From positions 28,515 to 92,514 of the forward strand of contig JBLNDJ010000032.1 of assembly GCA_050261515.1 (NCBI GenBank): a DNA stretch of 64,000 bases, given 5' to 3'. The stretch's first letter is position 1. Every line of letters starts with the position of its first letter. The translations under genes were made by a program, and so were the position numbers. Positions 45,696 through 52,923 of this stretch are shown here, piece by piece. The DNA is from JBLNDJ01 sp050261515. Its GTDB lineage: Bacteria; Acidobacteriota; Terriglobia; Bryobacterales; Bryobacteraceae. The notes under the pieces were generated by a model. The model saw only the letters and a list, made by a program, of their open reading frames with translations, searched no databases and was not told the origin of the DNA.

Positions 45696-45751
45696 CGGAA
45701 TAGGAACTTTCTATTCTGCGGGTTTTAGGAACTTTCTATTTTGCGTTGACA
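45696..45751. repeat. IS right terminal inverted repeat
   Basis: Inverted match to 44262-44316 with one indel and scattered mismatches; ends TTGCGTTGACA. The last six bases, TTGACA, read outward as a -35 box, but no -10 lies at a usable distance. Confidence 0.88.
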
Positions 45752-45767
45752 AGGAGAGTAGCATGGC
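45752..45767. repeat. Target-site duplication, right copy
   Basis: Exact 16-bp copy of 44246-44261 directly after the IS right end. Confirms that the IS spans 44262-45751. Confidence 0.9.
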
Positions 45768-45794
45768 CCGCCGTGGATCTGATACTCTCTTTCC

Positions 45795-47057
45795 TTGCAG
45801 GACCCGCCCCGCGAGCTCTCATCCTGGAAAGAGATTGCTGCCTACCTGGGCGTTAGCGTTCGGACCGCGCAGAATTGGGAGGCGGAAAAGCAGCTCCCCA
45901 TAACCCGCCTGGGGCCGCGCGGGCGTATTCTGGCGACCACCGCCGGTCTCGACGCCTGGAAGCAAAGCAATCTGCAAGGCACACGGCGGACGAACGGGTA
46001 TCGCTTCCTGCGCTGGTACGCGGCGGGCCTGACGGCGGTGCTGCTCATCGCGCTTGCGGCCGCGGCCGTCCATTCCATCCGCGAGAGCCGGCGGAGACCC
46101 ACGGGCTACCGGATCGATCCGGGCCGGTTCGTTGTCGTCGATGCTTCAGGCCGCGAACTGTGGAACGTCCAGGAACCGGAGCTTGCCGGCCGCGAAACGT
46201 ATGGTTACGTGGAGGGCAAAGGAAACCGGGCGGCGTGGTTCGGCGATCTCGATGGCGACGGCCTGACGGAAGTGCTCTTCGTGCCCATCCTGAAGCCCGA
46301 AGCCGGCCGCATTCCGGGCCCGCTCATCTGCTTCTCACAGGACGGCCGGGAGCGGTGGCGTTTCTCGCCCGGCCGCGCGATTTCGACCTCGACCGAGAGC
46401 TTCGAGCCGCCGTTTGCGGTGGTCAACTTCGCCGTGGCTGCGCGCCGGATTGTGGTCGAAGGCCAGCACCGGTTCTTTTATCCCGCGCAGGTGGCCGTCG
46501 TTTCCCCGGAAGGCAAGCTGCTGCGCGAGTACTGGCACGCCGGGCACCTGCCGGCGCTTGCCGTTTCAGACTTCGACGGTGATGGTGCGAGCGAGATCTA
46601 CGCGGCGGGCGTCAACAATGCGCGCAAGATGGCCACGCTGGTCGTGCTCGATCCGGAGCGCATGGCCGGAGCGGCCGATGAGCGTGGGACCCCGGCCTTC
46701 CAGTTCCGTGGTCTTGCCCCGGGCGTCGAGAAGGCGCGCATCCTGTTCCCGCGGTCGTGCCTCACCAACGTGAAAGACATCTGGAACTTCGCGCAAATGC
46801 TCGCGCTCGACAAGCACGATCTCACGGTGACGGTCTCCGAGGATCCGCACGATACCGGGGCAGCGCTTTTTTACCACCTCGACCGCAGCCTGCGGCTGAA
46901 AAACCTGACGCCCGGCGACGGTTTTGAAATGACGCACTCCCGGTTTCGCGCCGAGGGCAAGCTCGATCACGACATGAATCAGGCCGAGCTCGATCGCCTT
47001 CGGGAGGTTGTGTACGTCAGCGGCGGGCCCGTCCCAGGAGAGCTACCCCCGCGGTAG
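45795..47057 (+). CDS. Membrane-tethered HTH protein with FG-GAP-like propeller
   Basis: 420 residues from TTG 45795; a stop at 45780 excludes earlier starts. N-terminal excisionase-like HTH LSSWKEIAAYLGVSVRTAQN, a form common in acidobacterial proteins. One membrane helix (about 68-90, AAGLTAVLLIALAAAAV). The remaining 330 residues carry calcium-binding FG-GAP-like repeats (WFGDLDGDGLTEVLF; VSDFDGDGASEIYAAG). Suggests DNA binding inside the cell coupled to a periplasmic propeller sensor. The IS inserted 28 bp upstream and may alter its expression. Confidence 0.78.
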   Translation: MQDPPRELSSWKEIAAYLGVSVRTAQNWEAEKQLPITRLGPRGRILATTAGLDAWKQSNLQGTRRTNGYRFLRWYAAGLTAVLLIALAAAAVHSIRESRRRPTGYRIDPGRFVVVDASGRELWNVQEPELAGRETYGYVEGKGNRAAWFGDLDGDGLTEVLFVPILKPEAGRIPGPLICFSQDGRERWRFSPGRAISTSTESFEPPFAVVNFAVAARRIVVEGQHRFFYPAQVAVVSPEGKLLREYWHAGHLPALAVSDFDGDGASEIYAAGVNNARKMATLVVLDPERMAGAADERGTPAFQFRGLAPGVEKARILFPRSCLTNVKDIWNFAQMLALDKHDLTVTVSEDPHDTGAALFYHLDRSLRLKNLTPGDGFEMTHSRFRAEGKLDHDMNQAELDRLREVVYVSGGPVPGELPPR

Positions 47058-47075
47058 CCCTCCGCCGGACGCGAA

Positions 47076-47097
47076 TTACCCGGGCAATGCCGGGTAA
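47076..47097. terminator. Small perfect hairpin between convergent genes
   Basis: TTACCCGG (47076-47083) and CCGGGTAA (47090-47097) with a 6-base loop, in the 107-bp gap between the HTH/FG-GAP gene and mnmE. Position fits a bidirectional terminator, but no U-tract is present. Confidence 0.35.
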
Positions 47098-47164
47098 AGG
47101 CAAAAGTAGCCGGAGATTGGCTCATCGGCAAGCGAAGCGACGCGAATTGCGCGCCAATGCGTGA

Positions 47165-48490
47165 TCACTTACCGATGCAGAAGGTGGAAAAGATGCGGTT
47201 GAGAATGTCGTCGGCCGTAGTGGCGCCGGTGATGCCGTCGAGCGCCTGCAAAGCGGCGTAGAGGTCGAGCAGCAGCATCTCGTGCGGGATGTTTTCGAGC
47301 GCCGCCGCGCGCGCCTTCTCGAGCGCCGCGAGCGTCTCCCGCAGCAGGGTTTCGTGGCGGACGCTGGTGATGAAGCCGGGTTCCTGCTCGGGTGCGGCGG
47401 TCTCCCGTATGCGGGCGCGCAGTTCGGCGATGCCCTCGCCGGTGAGGGCGGAAACGGCGGTGAACGGCTCCTCCGTCGCGGCGCGGCGCGGCAGGTCGCA
47501 CTTGTTGCCCACCAGCAGATAACGGCCCTGCGCCCGGGCGCGCGCGATCAGGTCGAGGTCCTCGGGTTCAAGCGGCGCCGAAAGATCGACCACGATGAGC
47601 GTCAGGTCCGCGTCCGCCATCGCCTGGTAGCTGCGCTCGACGCCCAGCGCCTCGACCCGGTCCGCGCCTTTCCGTATCCCCGCCGTGTCGATGAACTTCA
47701 CCGGGATGCCATCGAGCGAGGCGGTCTCGGAGACCAGGTCGCGCGTGGTGCCGGGGATTTCGGTGACGATGGCGCGGTCCTGCTCGAGCAAGCGATTGAA
47801 AAGGCTGCTCTTACCGACGTTGGGGCGTCCAGCGATCGCGAGCTTCAATCCCTCGTGCACCAGCTTGCCGTAGGCGAAACTCTCCGCAAGCTGCCGCACG
47901 CCCAGGGCGACCGGGTCGATTCGGGCCACAATATCGGATGCCGATGCGACGGAAACGTCGTCCTCGGCGAAGTCGATTCCCGCTTCCAGAAGCGAAATTA
48001 AGTCGATTAATTGGCCCTTAAGTGGCGCTAAACGGCGCGAAACGGACCCTTCGGCCTGTTGTGCGGCGACCCGCGCCTGGTAAAGCGTGGTCGATTCGAT
48101 CAGGTCGCGGACGGCCTCGGCCCGCGGCAGGTCGATGCGGCCGTTGAGAAACGCCCGCATGGTGAACTCGCCCGGTCCGGCCAGCCGCGCCCCGGCCTCG
48201 CAGGCACGCTCGACAGCGTGGCGCAGGATGACGGGCGAACCGTGGCAGGCGATCTCGACCACGTCCTCGGCCGTGTAGGAATGCGGGCGCTCGAAGAAGG
48301 TCACGACCACGCGATCGACCTCGGGCAGCTCGGCGAGCATGGCCGTCCACGGCTTCCATTCGGGAGGTTTGGCAAAGCGAAGGATGGCCGCGGCCACCGC
48401 GCGCGCTTCCGCGCCCGAAAGGCGCACCACTCCGAGGCCGCCTCGTCCGGGCGGAGTAGAAACCGCGACGATCGTGTCGTTCGGGTTCAA
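47165..48490 (-). CDS. mnmE: tRNA modification GTPase MnmE
   Basis: 441 residues. With MnmG it builds the 5-carboxymethylaminomethyl group on wobble uridine. N-terminal folate-binding domain (VSTPPGRGGLGVVRLSG), G domain with GRPNVGKSSLFN, GTTRD, DTAGIRKG and NKCD, and the catalytic C-terminal FCIGK. Start TTG 48490 overlaps the jag stop by four bases. Last gene of the rpmH-rnpA-yidD-yidC-jag-mnmE block. Confidence 0.95.
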   Translation of the reverse strand: MNPNDTIVAVSTPPGRGGLGVVRLSGAEARAVAAAILRFAKPPEWKPWTAMLAELPEVDRVVVTFFERPHSYTAEDVVEIACHGSPVILRHAVERACEAGARLAGPGEFTMRAFLNGRIDLPRAEAVRDLIESTTLYQARVAAQQAEGSVSRRLAPLKGQLIDLISLLEAGIDFAEDDVSVASASDIVARIDPVALGVRQLAESFAYGKLVHEGLKLAIAGRPNVGKSSLFNRLLEQDRAIVTEIPGTTRDLVSETASLDGIPVKFIDTAGIRKGADRVEALGVERSYQAMADADLTLIVVDLSAPLEPEDLDLIARARAQGRYLLVGNKCDLPRRAATEEPFTAVSALTGEGIAELRARIRETAAPEQEPGFITSVRHETLLRETLAALEKARAAALENIPHEMLLLDLYAALQALDGITGATTADDILNRIFSTFCIGK

Positions 48491-49077
48491 CCGCGGCGGC
48501 GTGGCCCACCACGGCGGGGCGGGCCGTTATGCCTCGAAGGCGGAGCGGCGAACGCCCCGGCCATCTCGGGCGGCGTGGCCATGCCGGCCGGATAGATGAC
48601 GACCATTCTGCCCGGCCCCATGCCGGCGCTTTCGCTGCGCACGGCCGGCTCGTTCCGGAGCGCCAGGTGAATGATGCGGCGCTCGCGGCTGTTCATCGGG
48701 TTGAAGCGGAACGGCGCGCCGGTGCGCTTCACGCGCTCGGCGGCGGTCAAGGCGCTCATGCGCAGCTCTTCGATGCGCAGCATGCGGTAGTCATTGGCGT
48801 CGAAGCACAGCCGCGCGTGCTCTTCCTGCGGCATGCGGAGCACTTCCATGGTGAGCTGTTCGAGCGCCAGCAGCAGCTCGGCCTTGTTCTCGAGCAGCAG
48901 ATCCACGTCGGGACCGGAAAACTTCACCACGATGTCCGGGTTTTCGAAATCGGGATGGCGCGCTTCGCCCTCTTCCACGACGTACTTGACGCTCAGGCCC
49001 GCTTTGCTCAGGATGTTATCGAGAAACGCGCCGGCCTGCGCCACGACCGATTCGACCGTATACTTCTTCTGACTCAC
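48487..49077 (-). CDS. jag: Jag/KhpB-like RNA-binding protein (KH plus R3H)
   Basis: 196 residues from GTG 49077, which overlaps the yidC stop (GTGA) and has GGGAG upstream. N-terminal Jag-like region (VESVVAQAGAFLDNIL), a KH-like domain whose GxxG loop is replaced (LLENKAELLLALEQL), and an R3H domain with the R-x3-H motif in SRERRIIHLAL. The tail is basic and Gly/Pro-rich. Family members bind RNA and help coordinate cell elongation and membrane-protein insertion. Confidence 0.9.
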   Translation of the reverse strand: MSQKKYTVESVVAQAGAFLDNILSKAGLSVKYVVEEGEARHPDFENPDIVVKFSGPDVDLLLENKAELLLALEQLTMEVLRMPQEEHARLCFDANDYRMLRIEELRMSALTAAERVKRTGAPFRFNPMNSRERRIIHLALRNEPAVRSESAGMGPGRMVVIYPAGMATPPEMAGAFAAPPSRHNGPPRRGGPRRRG

Positions 49078-50765
49078 CGTCTGCTCCCGCTCTTTTTTGT
49101 GACTGCGACCGGTTCCGGCGGCGTGGCCGGCATGGTCCGGTTGATGAACCACTGTTGCGCAATCCCAACCAAATTGCTGGTGAGCCAATATAGCACAAGA
49201 CCGCTCGACACGCCGTAGAACATGAACCCGAAGATGAGCGGCATCATGAGCATCACGCGCTGCTGGCTCGGGTCGGCGGAGGGGTTCGGGGTCATCTTCT
49301 GCTGCACGAACTGCGCGACGATCATCGCGACCGGCAGGATGCGAATGGGCAGGTGCTCCGGCTGCGACAGATCGTTCACCCACAGCCAGCTCGCACCGCG
49401 CATTTCGATCGCGACCGTCAGGACCTTGTAGAACGCGATGAAGAAGGGGATCTGGATCACCATGGGCAGACAGCCGCCCATGGGGTTGACGCCGTGCTTC
49501 TTGTACAGCTCCATGACTTCCTGGTTCTGCTCGGCCTTGCGCGGATCGCGCAGTCCCACGTTCTTGTACTTCGCGTTGATCTGGGCGATCTGCGGCTGAA
49601 GCGCCTGCATGCGCTTCATCGATTTCATGCTCGAAAGCCGCATGGGGAGCAGCGCGAAGTTGATGAGCACGGTGGCGAGCACGATCGCCCAGCCGTAGTT
49701 GTGCACCAGGTGGTCGTTGAGCCAGTTGAGCAGCAGGAACAGGGGCTTGGCGAGCAGGCCGAACCAGCCGAAATCGACCATCTGCTCCAGGCGCGGGTCG
49801 ATTTTGCGGAGCAGGTCGAGGTCCTTCGGACCCACGAACATCGAGAAAGCGTTCTGCGCGGCTCCGCCAACGGCGGCTCCGGCGTGCGGGGTTTCGGCTT
49901 TGTCGGTGGCGCCGGGAACCGTGTCGCTGAGGGTGCGCAGTTCGAAGTCCGAATTTCCTTGGGGCACGAACACGGCGGCGAAGTAGGTGTCCTCGATTCC
50001 GGCGAATGAGTAGTTGCCGTGCTCGACCAGGGGTCCGTTCTTGGCGGCCTTGGCGTCGTGCGTGTTCAGCTTGTTCGATGAGGCATCGAAGTACACGGTG
50101 CGCTGCTGGCCGGCGGCGTTCTGGACCGCGGAGTCGCCGAATCCGCCGCGCCACACGATCAGGTGCGGCACGCCCTCGCCGCCCTGCGTGACTTCGGTGG
50201 CCACCTGCGACAGGTAGCTGTTGCGCTCGAAGCGGAAGGCTTTGTGGACGGCGACCTTGCCGTCCGAGTAGTCGTAGGCGATGCCGAGGCCGTCGGCGGC
50301 CGGCCGCGCGACGTAGAGCACCTGGTTCACATCGACGGGGGGCTTTTTGTCCTTGAACGCGAGCGAGAGCGGGTAGCCGGTCTTGGCGGCCCCGGCGGCG
50401 TTGACGAGTTCGAGCGGCTTGCCGGCGCTGTCCTTGAACTTCTTGAGCACCCAGCTGCGCGCCACGCCGCCGCGGTTCGAGAGAACGATGCGGTAGAGAT
50501 CCGTATCGATCGTATAGAGCTCTTCCTGGGCGGCGGCGGCCGTCGCGGCAGGCGCAGCGGGCGCGGCGGCGGGTTGAGGCGCCGGTGCGGCGGGCTTCGG
50601 CTGTTCGGGCGTTTGGGCCGTCGCGGCCGCGGGCGGCTTAGCCGCGGCGGGTTTCGCCGGCATCACTGCCTTATAGAGGTAGGGCGTCAGAAAAAGGACC
50701 GCGCCCATCAGCAGAAAGGCCAGCAATAGCCGCTTCTCCATGGGTGGGTCTTTTCGAGGATTCAT
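49074..50765 (-). CDS. yidC: Membrane protein insertase YidC
   Basis: 563 residues of the Gram-negative type. TM1 (LLLAFLLMGAVLFLTPYLY), a Pro/Ala-rich linker, a large periplasmic beta domain (about 85-320), then the conserved insertase core: WAIVLATVLINFALLPMRL, KYKNVGLRDPRKAEQNQEVM, GCLPMVIQIPFFIAFYKVL and LYWLTSNLVGIAQQWFI. Start ATG 50765 is supported by AGGA upstream; ATG 50741 is possible. Lies between yidD and jag. Confidence 0.95.
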   Translation of the reverse strand: MNPRKDPPMEKRLLLAFLLMGAVLFLTPYLYKAVMPAKPAAAKPPAAATAQTPEQPKPAAPAPQPAAAPAAPAATAAAAQEELYTIDTDLYRIVLSNRGGVARSWVLKKFKDSAGKPLELVNAAGAAKTGYPLSLAFKDKKPPVDVNQVLYVARPAADGLGIAYDYSDGKVAVHKAFRFERNSYLSQVATEVTQGGEGVPHLIVWRGGFGDSAVQNAAGQQRTVYFDASSNKLNTHDAKAAKNGPLVEHGNYSFAGIEDTYFAAVFVPQGNSDFELRTLSDTVPGATDKAETPHAGAAVGGAAQNAFSMFVGPKDLDLLRKIDPRLEQMVDFGWFGLLAKPLFLLLNWLNDHLVHNYGWAIVLATVLINFALLPMRLSSMKSMKRMQALQPQIAQINAKYKNVGLRDPRKAEQNQEVMELYKKHGVNPMGGCLPMVIQIPFFIAFYKVLTVAIEMRGASWLWVNDLSQPEHLPIRILPVAMIVAQFVQQKMTPNPSADPSQQRVMLMMPLIFGFMFYGVSSGLVLYWLTSNLVGIAQQWFINRTMPATPPEPVAVTKKSGSRR

Positions 50766-50782
50766 TTGCGTCATTCCTGTTC

Positions 50783-50992
50783 TCAACGGACCGGATCGAA
50801 ACCGCCTTCATGAAAGGGGTGGCAGCGCAAGAGCCTGCGCAGCCCGAGCCAGACGCCGCGCGCCGCGCCGTAGCGCACGACCGCATCGCGCATGTATTCC
50901 GAGCAGGTGGGATAGTAGCGGCACGCCGAAGGCAGCAGCGGGGAAATGAACTTCTTGTACACGCGCAACAGTCCGATGATCAGGCTTTGCAT
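50783..50992 (-). CDS. yidD: Membrane-protein insertion efficiency factor YidD
   Basis: 69 residues. Family signature YKKFISPLLPSACRYYPTCS, then RRLLRCHPFHEGGFDPV at the C-terminus. Supports YidC/Sec insertion. ATG 50992 overlaps the rnpA stop region by 13 nt, a layout common in this operon. Confidence 0.95.
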   Translation of the reverse strand: MQSLIIGLLRVYKKFISPLLPSACRYYPTCSEYMRDAVVRYGAARGVWLGLRRLLRCHPFHEGGFDPVR

Positions 50993-51348
50993 CGTGAAAA
51001 GAGCCGCTCGATTTCCCGGGTCAAGGCCTCGAAGGGGGCGGCGGTCCCTGCCCGGCGGGGGTTGATGACGATGTCCCACTGCGGTTCCAGCCCGTCCAGC
51101 CTCAGCCGGACCGCTTCGCGAAAACGCCTCTTGATTCTGTTCCGCGTCACGGAGTTTCCAAGCGCCCTGGGCGTCGTGAAGCCGATCCGCGATCCGCCCG
51201 GTTCGGCGCGGCGCAGGCAGAATGCCGCGAAGTAGGGCGTCGCGACCCGGAACCCGCCGTCGTATACTTTGCGGAAATCGGCGGATCGCAGGATCCGGGC
51301 GCTTTTCGGGAACGATAAATCCCTCTTTGCCGAATCGATCGGATTAAT
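50980..51348 (-). CDS. rnpA: Ribonuclease P protein component, non-canonical start
   Basis: About 110-122 residues. Protein subunit of RNase P, which trims tRNA 5' ends. Core FPKSARILRSADFRKVYDGG at the N-terminus and the diagnostic ALGNSVTRNRIKRRFREAV in the middle. The frame is open from a TGA at 51388-51390 and contains no ATG, GTG or TTG before the conserved core. Candidates are ATT 51346-51348, which overlaps the rpmH stop (ATTAA), ATC 51337-51339 or CTG 51385-51387. AAGAGGG lies just before the core. The start given is the ATT. Confidence 0.88.
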   Translation of the reverse strand: MNPIDSAKRDLSFPKSARILRSADFRKVYDGGFRVATPYFAAFCLRRAEPGGSRIGFTTPRALGNSVTRNRIKRRFREAVRLRLDGLEPQWDIVINPRRAGTAAPFEALTREIERLFSRCKA

Positions 51349-51517
51349 CGGCTGTTGCGTATCGAACCGCGCGCTCGTCGCTGACAGTCAGCTTCCAGCG
51401 TCCCTTTGCCCTGCGGCGCGAGAGTACGGCCCGCCCATCCGTCGACTTCATGCGCGAGCGGAAGCCGTGCGTCTTGGCCCGGCGGCGATTATTCGGCTGA
51501 AATGTACGTTTCGGCAT
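51344..51517 (-). CDS. rpmH: 50S ribosomal protein L34 with C-terminal extension
   Basis: 57 residues; usual L34 is 44-47. The family opening MPKRTFQPNNRRRAKTHGF and the RSRMKSTDGRAVLSRRRAKG body are intact. About 12 extra residues (SDERAVRYATAD) follow the normal end. The stop overlaps the first possible rnpA codon, implying translational coupling. First gene of the rpmH-rnpA-yidD-yidC-jag-mnmE operon, with a consensus promoter 126 bases upstream. Confidence 0.95.
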   Translation of the reverse strand: MPKRTFQPNNRRRAKTHGFRSRMKSTDGRAVLSRRRAKGRWKLTVSDERAVRYATAD

Positions 51518-51642
51518 TTGCTTTTCTACCAGGAGCGATAATCACGCGGCCGGGCGCCTCGCGGCGCATTATTGCTTCACCTCGTGAACCGCGCTCTTCT
51601 GAGCACAATTGGAGCTTCGAGATCCTGACTCCGTGAAACTTA

Positions 51643-51672
51643 AGTATATGAAGGGCGGAGGGGGAGTGTCAA
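51643..51672 (-). promoter_or_regulatory. Consensus sigma-70 promoter for the rpmH operon
   Basis: On the minus strand TTGACA (51672-51667) is followed after 18 bp by TATACT (51648-51643). The transcript would start near 51636, giving a leader of about 119 nt before rpmH. This is the best -35/-10 pair seen in the window. Confidence 0.72.
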
Positions 51673-51720
51673 ACGGCGAGCCTCGGGGCCGTGAACTATC
51701 GAGCCAGACCGCGAGGCAGT

Positions 51721-51794
51721 ATCGGCGTTTATCTGCGTTCATCGGCGGCTGAAAAAGCATTTCTGGCCGCTGATGAACGCAGATGAACGCCGAT
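51721..51794. repeat. Long inverted repeat (29-bp arms)
   Basis: Arms 51721-51749 and 51766-51794 match at 27 of 29 positions around a 16-nt loop. The right arm reads GCCGCTGATGAACGCAGATG and onward to CGCCGAT. A short piece of the same motif (GATGAACGCCGAT) occurs near 4606. The left arm contains the end of the FG-GAP gene. Confidence 0.85.
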
Positions 51795-52916
51795 CAGGGG
51801 CCCCCAAGGGGCGCCCTCGTACCACTTCAGGCGGTGGTTGTCGATGCAGGCCAGGTTCGAGCCGGCAAGGGCGCAGCTTGCGGCGGCCATGCCTCCTTCG
51901 TCGAGGGCGGTGCGTGTCCAGCGGTTTCCGCCGGCGTCTTCGGCTCTGTAGATCCAGACGCTTCCGCCTTTGCCGCGGAAGCCGGCGATGATTTCGTCGC
52001 GGCCGTCGCGGTCGAGGTCGGCGGCGAGGAGCGCGTGGCCGTCCACCAGTTTGTCTTCGATCACATTTCGCTTCCAGGCGCCGCCTTCATTGAAATAGAC
52101 GGCGACCTGATTGCCGTGCCAGGGCTCGATGGAGCAGAAGAACTTCTTCTCGCCGAGGCGGCCGGTATCGACGTCGCTCGCCCCGCATTTCGGCCAGGGG
52201 GCAGGGTCGCCTTGGGCGAGCCCGGTCTTTTGCCAGCGGCCGTCTTTGGCGAGCTTGAAGACGGCGATGCCTCCGAAGCTCGCGGTGAGGATTTCGTCGC
52301 GGCCGTCTCCGTCCCAGTCCGTCACTCGGATGCCGTGCAAGACGCCTTCGAGCTCATCCGAGATCACCTCGCGCTTCCAAGCGCCGGGGCGGTAGAGCAC
52401 CAGCGGCACGCGGGCGCGGTAGCCGGGCGGCACGGCGCCGGCTCCGGCGAGCGGGGCGTTCATGAGCACCTTTTTGCCGGAGCCGTCGGGATCGGCCCAA
52501 CGGAGGCGGTGGCTCGCGGGCAGACGGTCGATTTCCGTCACCGACCACAAGCCGCGCGGGTCGCCCTGGTGCTTCAGCAAGGAGATCACGCCGCCGCTCT
52601 TGCGCGGGTCCATCGCGAAGCCTTCGGCGAGCACGATTTCGGGAATGCCGTCGCCGTCGAGATCCGCGGCGGCGAGGTTGATCATCTGCGAGCGGCCCCG
52701 CGCGATTACGTGCCGCCGCCAGCCGGGGTTTTCGAACCAGATGAGCTCGTCCATGCCGCTGGCGAGCGCGATGAGGTCCGGACGGCCGTCTTTGTTGAGG
52801 TCCGCGGCCACAACCTGGTAGCCGCCCTCGAGGTCCGCCGCGATGGTGTGCTGCCTGAAGCGGAGTTCGGTCGCCGGCATCAGCCAGCAGGTTAGCAGAA
52901 GCAGCGCGTAGCGCAT
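51729..52916 (-). CDS. Secreted FG-GAP/VCBS repeat protein with repeat-derived C-terminus
   Basis: 395 residues. Signal peptide (LLLLTCWLMPA), then a beta-propeller with calcium-binding repeats: VVAADLNKDGRPDLIALASG, LAAADLDGDGIPEIVLAEG, VTDWDGDGRDEILTASFGG and LAADLDRDGRDEIIAGF. The last 20 or so residues (after LKWYEGAPWGPLIG) are encoded by the inverted repeat at 51721-51794 and look foreign. ATG 52916 has GAGG upstream and lies 7 bp after the upstream gene, so the two are co-transcribed. Probably binds or displays ligands at the surface. Confidence 0.85.
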   Translation of the reverse strand: MRYALLLLTCWLMPATELRFRQHTIAADLEGGYQVVAADLNKDGRPDLIALASGMDELIWFENPGWRRHVIARGRSQMINLAAADLDGDGIPEIVLAEGFAMDPRKSGGVISLLKHQGDPRGLWSVTEIDRLPASHRLRWADPDGSGKKVLMNAPLAGAGAVPPGYRARVPLVLYRPGAWKREVISDELEGVLHGIRVTDWDGDGRDEILTASFGGIAVFKLAKDGRWQKTGLAQGDPAPWPKCGASDVDTGRLGEKKFFCSIEPWHGNQVAVYFNEGGAWKRNVIEDKLVDGHALLAADLDRDGRDEIIAGFRGKGGSVWIYRAEDAGGNRWTRTALDEGGMAAASCALAGSNLACIDNHRLKWYEGAPWGPLIGVHLRSSAARNAFSAADERR

Positions 52917-52923
52917 GAGCGCC

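Larger units (their letters stand above)
44262..45751 (+). mobile_element. Complete IS1202/ISNCY-type insertion sequence (1490 bp)
   Basis: Bounded by TGT...ACA ends. Imperfect terminal inverted repeats of about 55 bp (44262-44316 and 45696-45751) each contain two copies of a GAA(A)GTTCCTA block. Flanked by exact 16-bp direct repeats. Carries one intact transposase gene (44333-45685) and a 17-bp perfect hairpin near its 3' end. Insertion lies between doxX and the HTH/FG-GAP gene. The clean duplication suggests recent insertion. Confidence 0.93.

Noticed and set aside
45746..45786. Hybrid promoter from the IS end (TTGACA) into the HTH gene
   Set aside because: The only -10-like hexamer (GATACT at 45781) is 29 bp away, too far to work.
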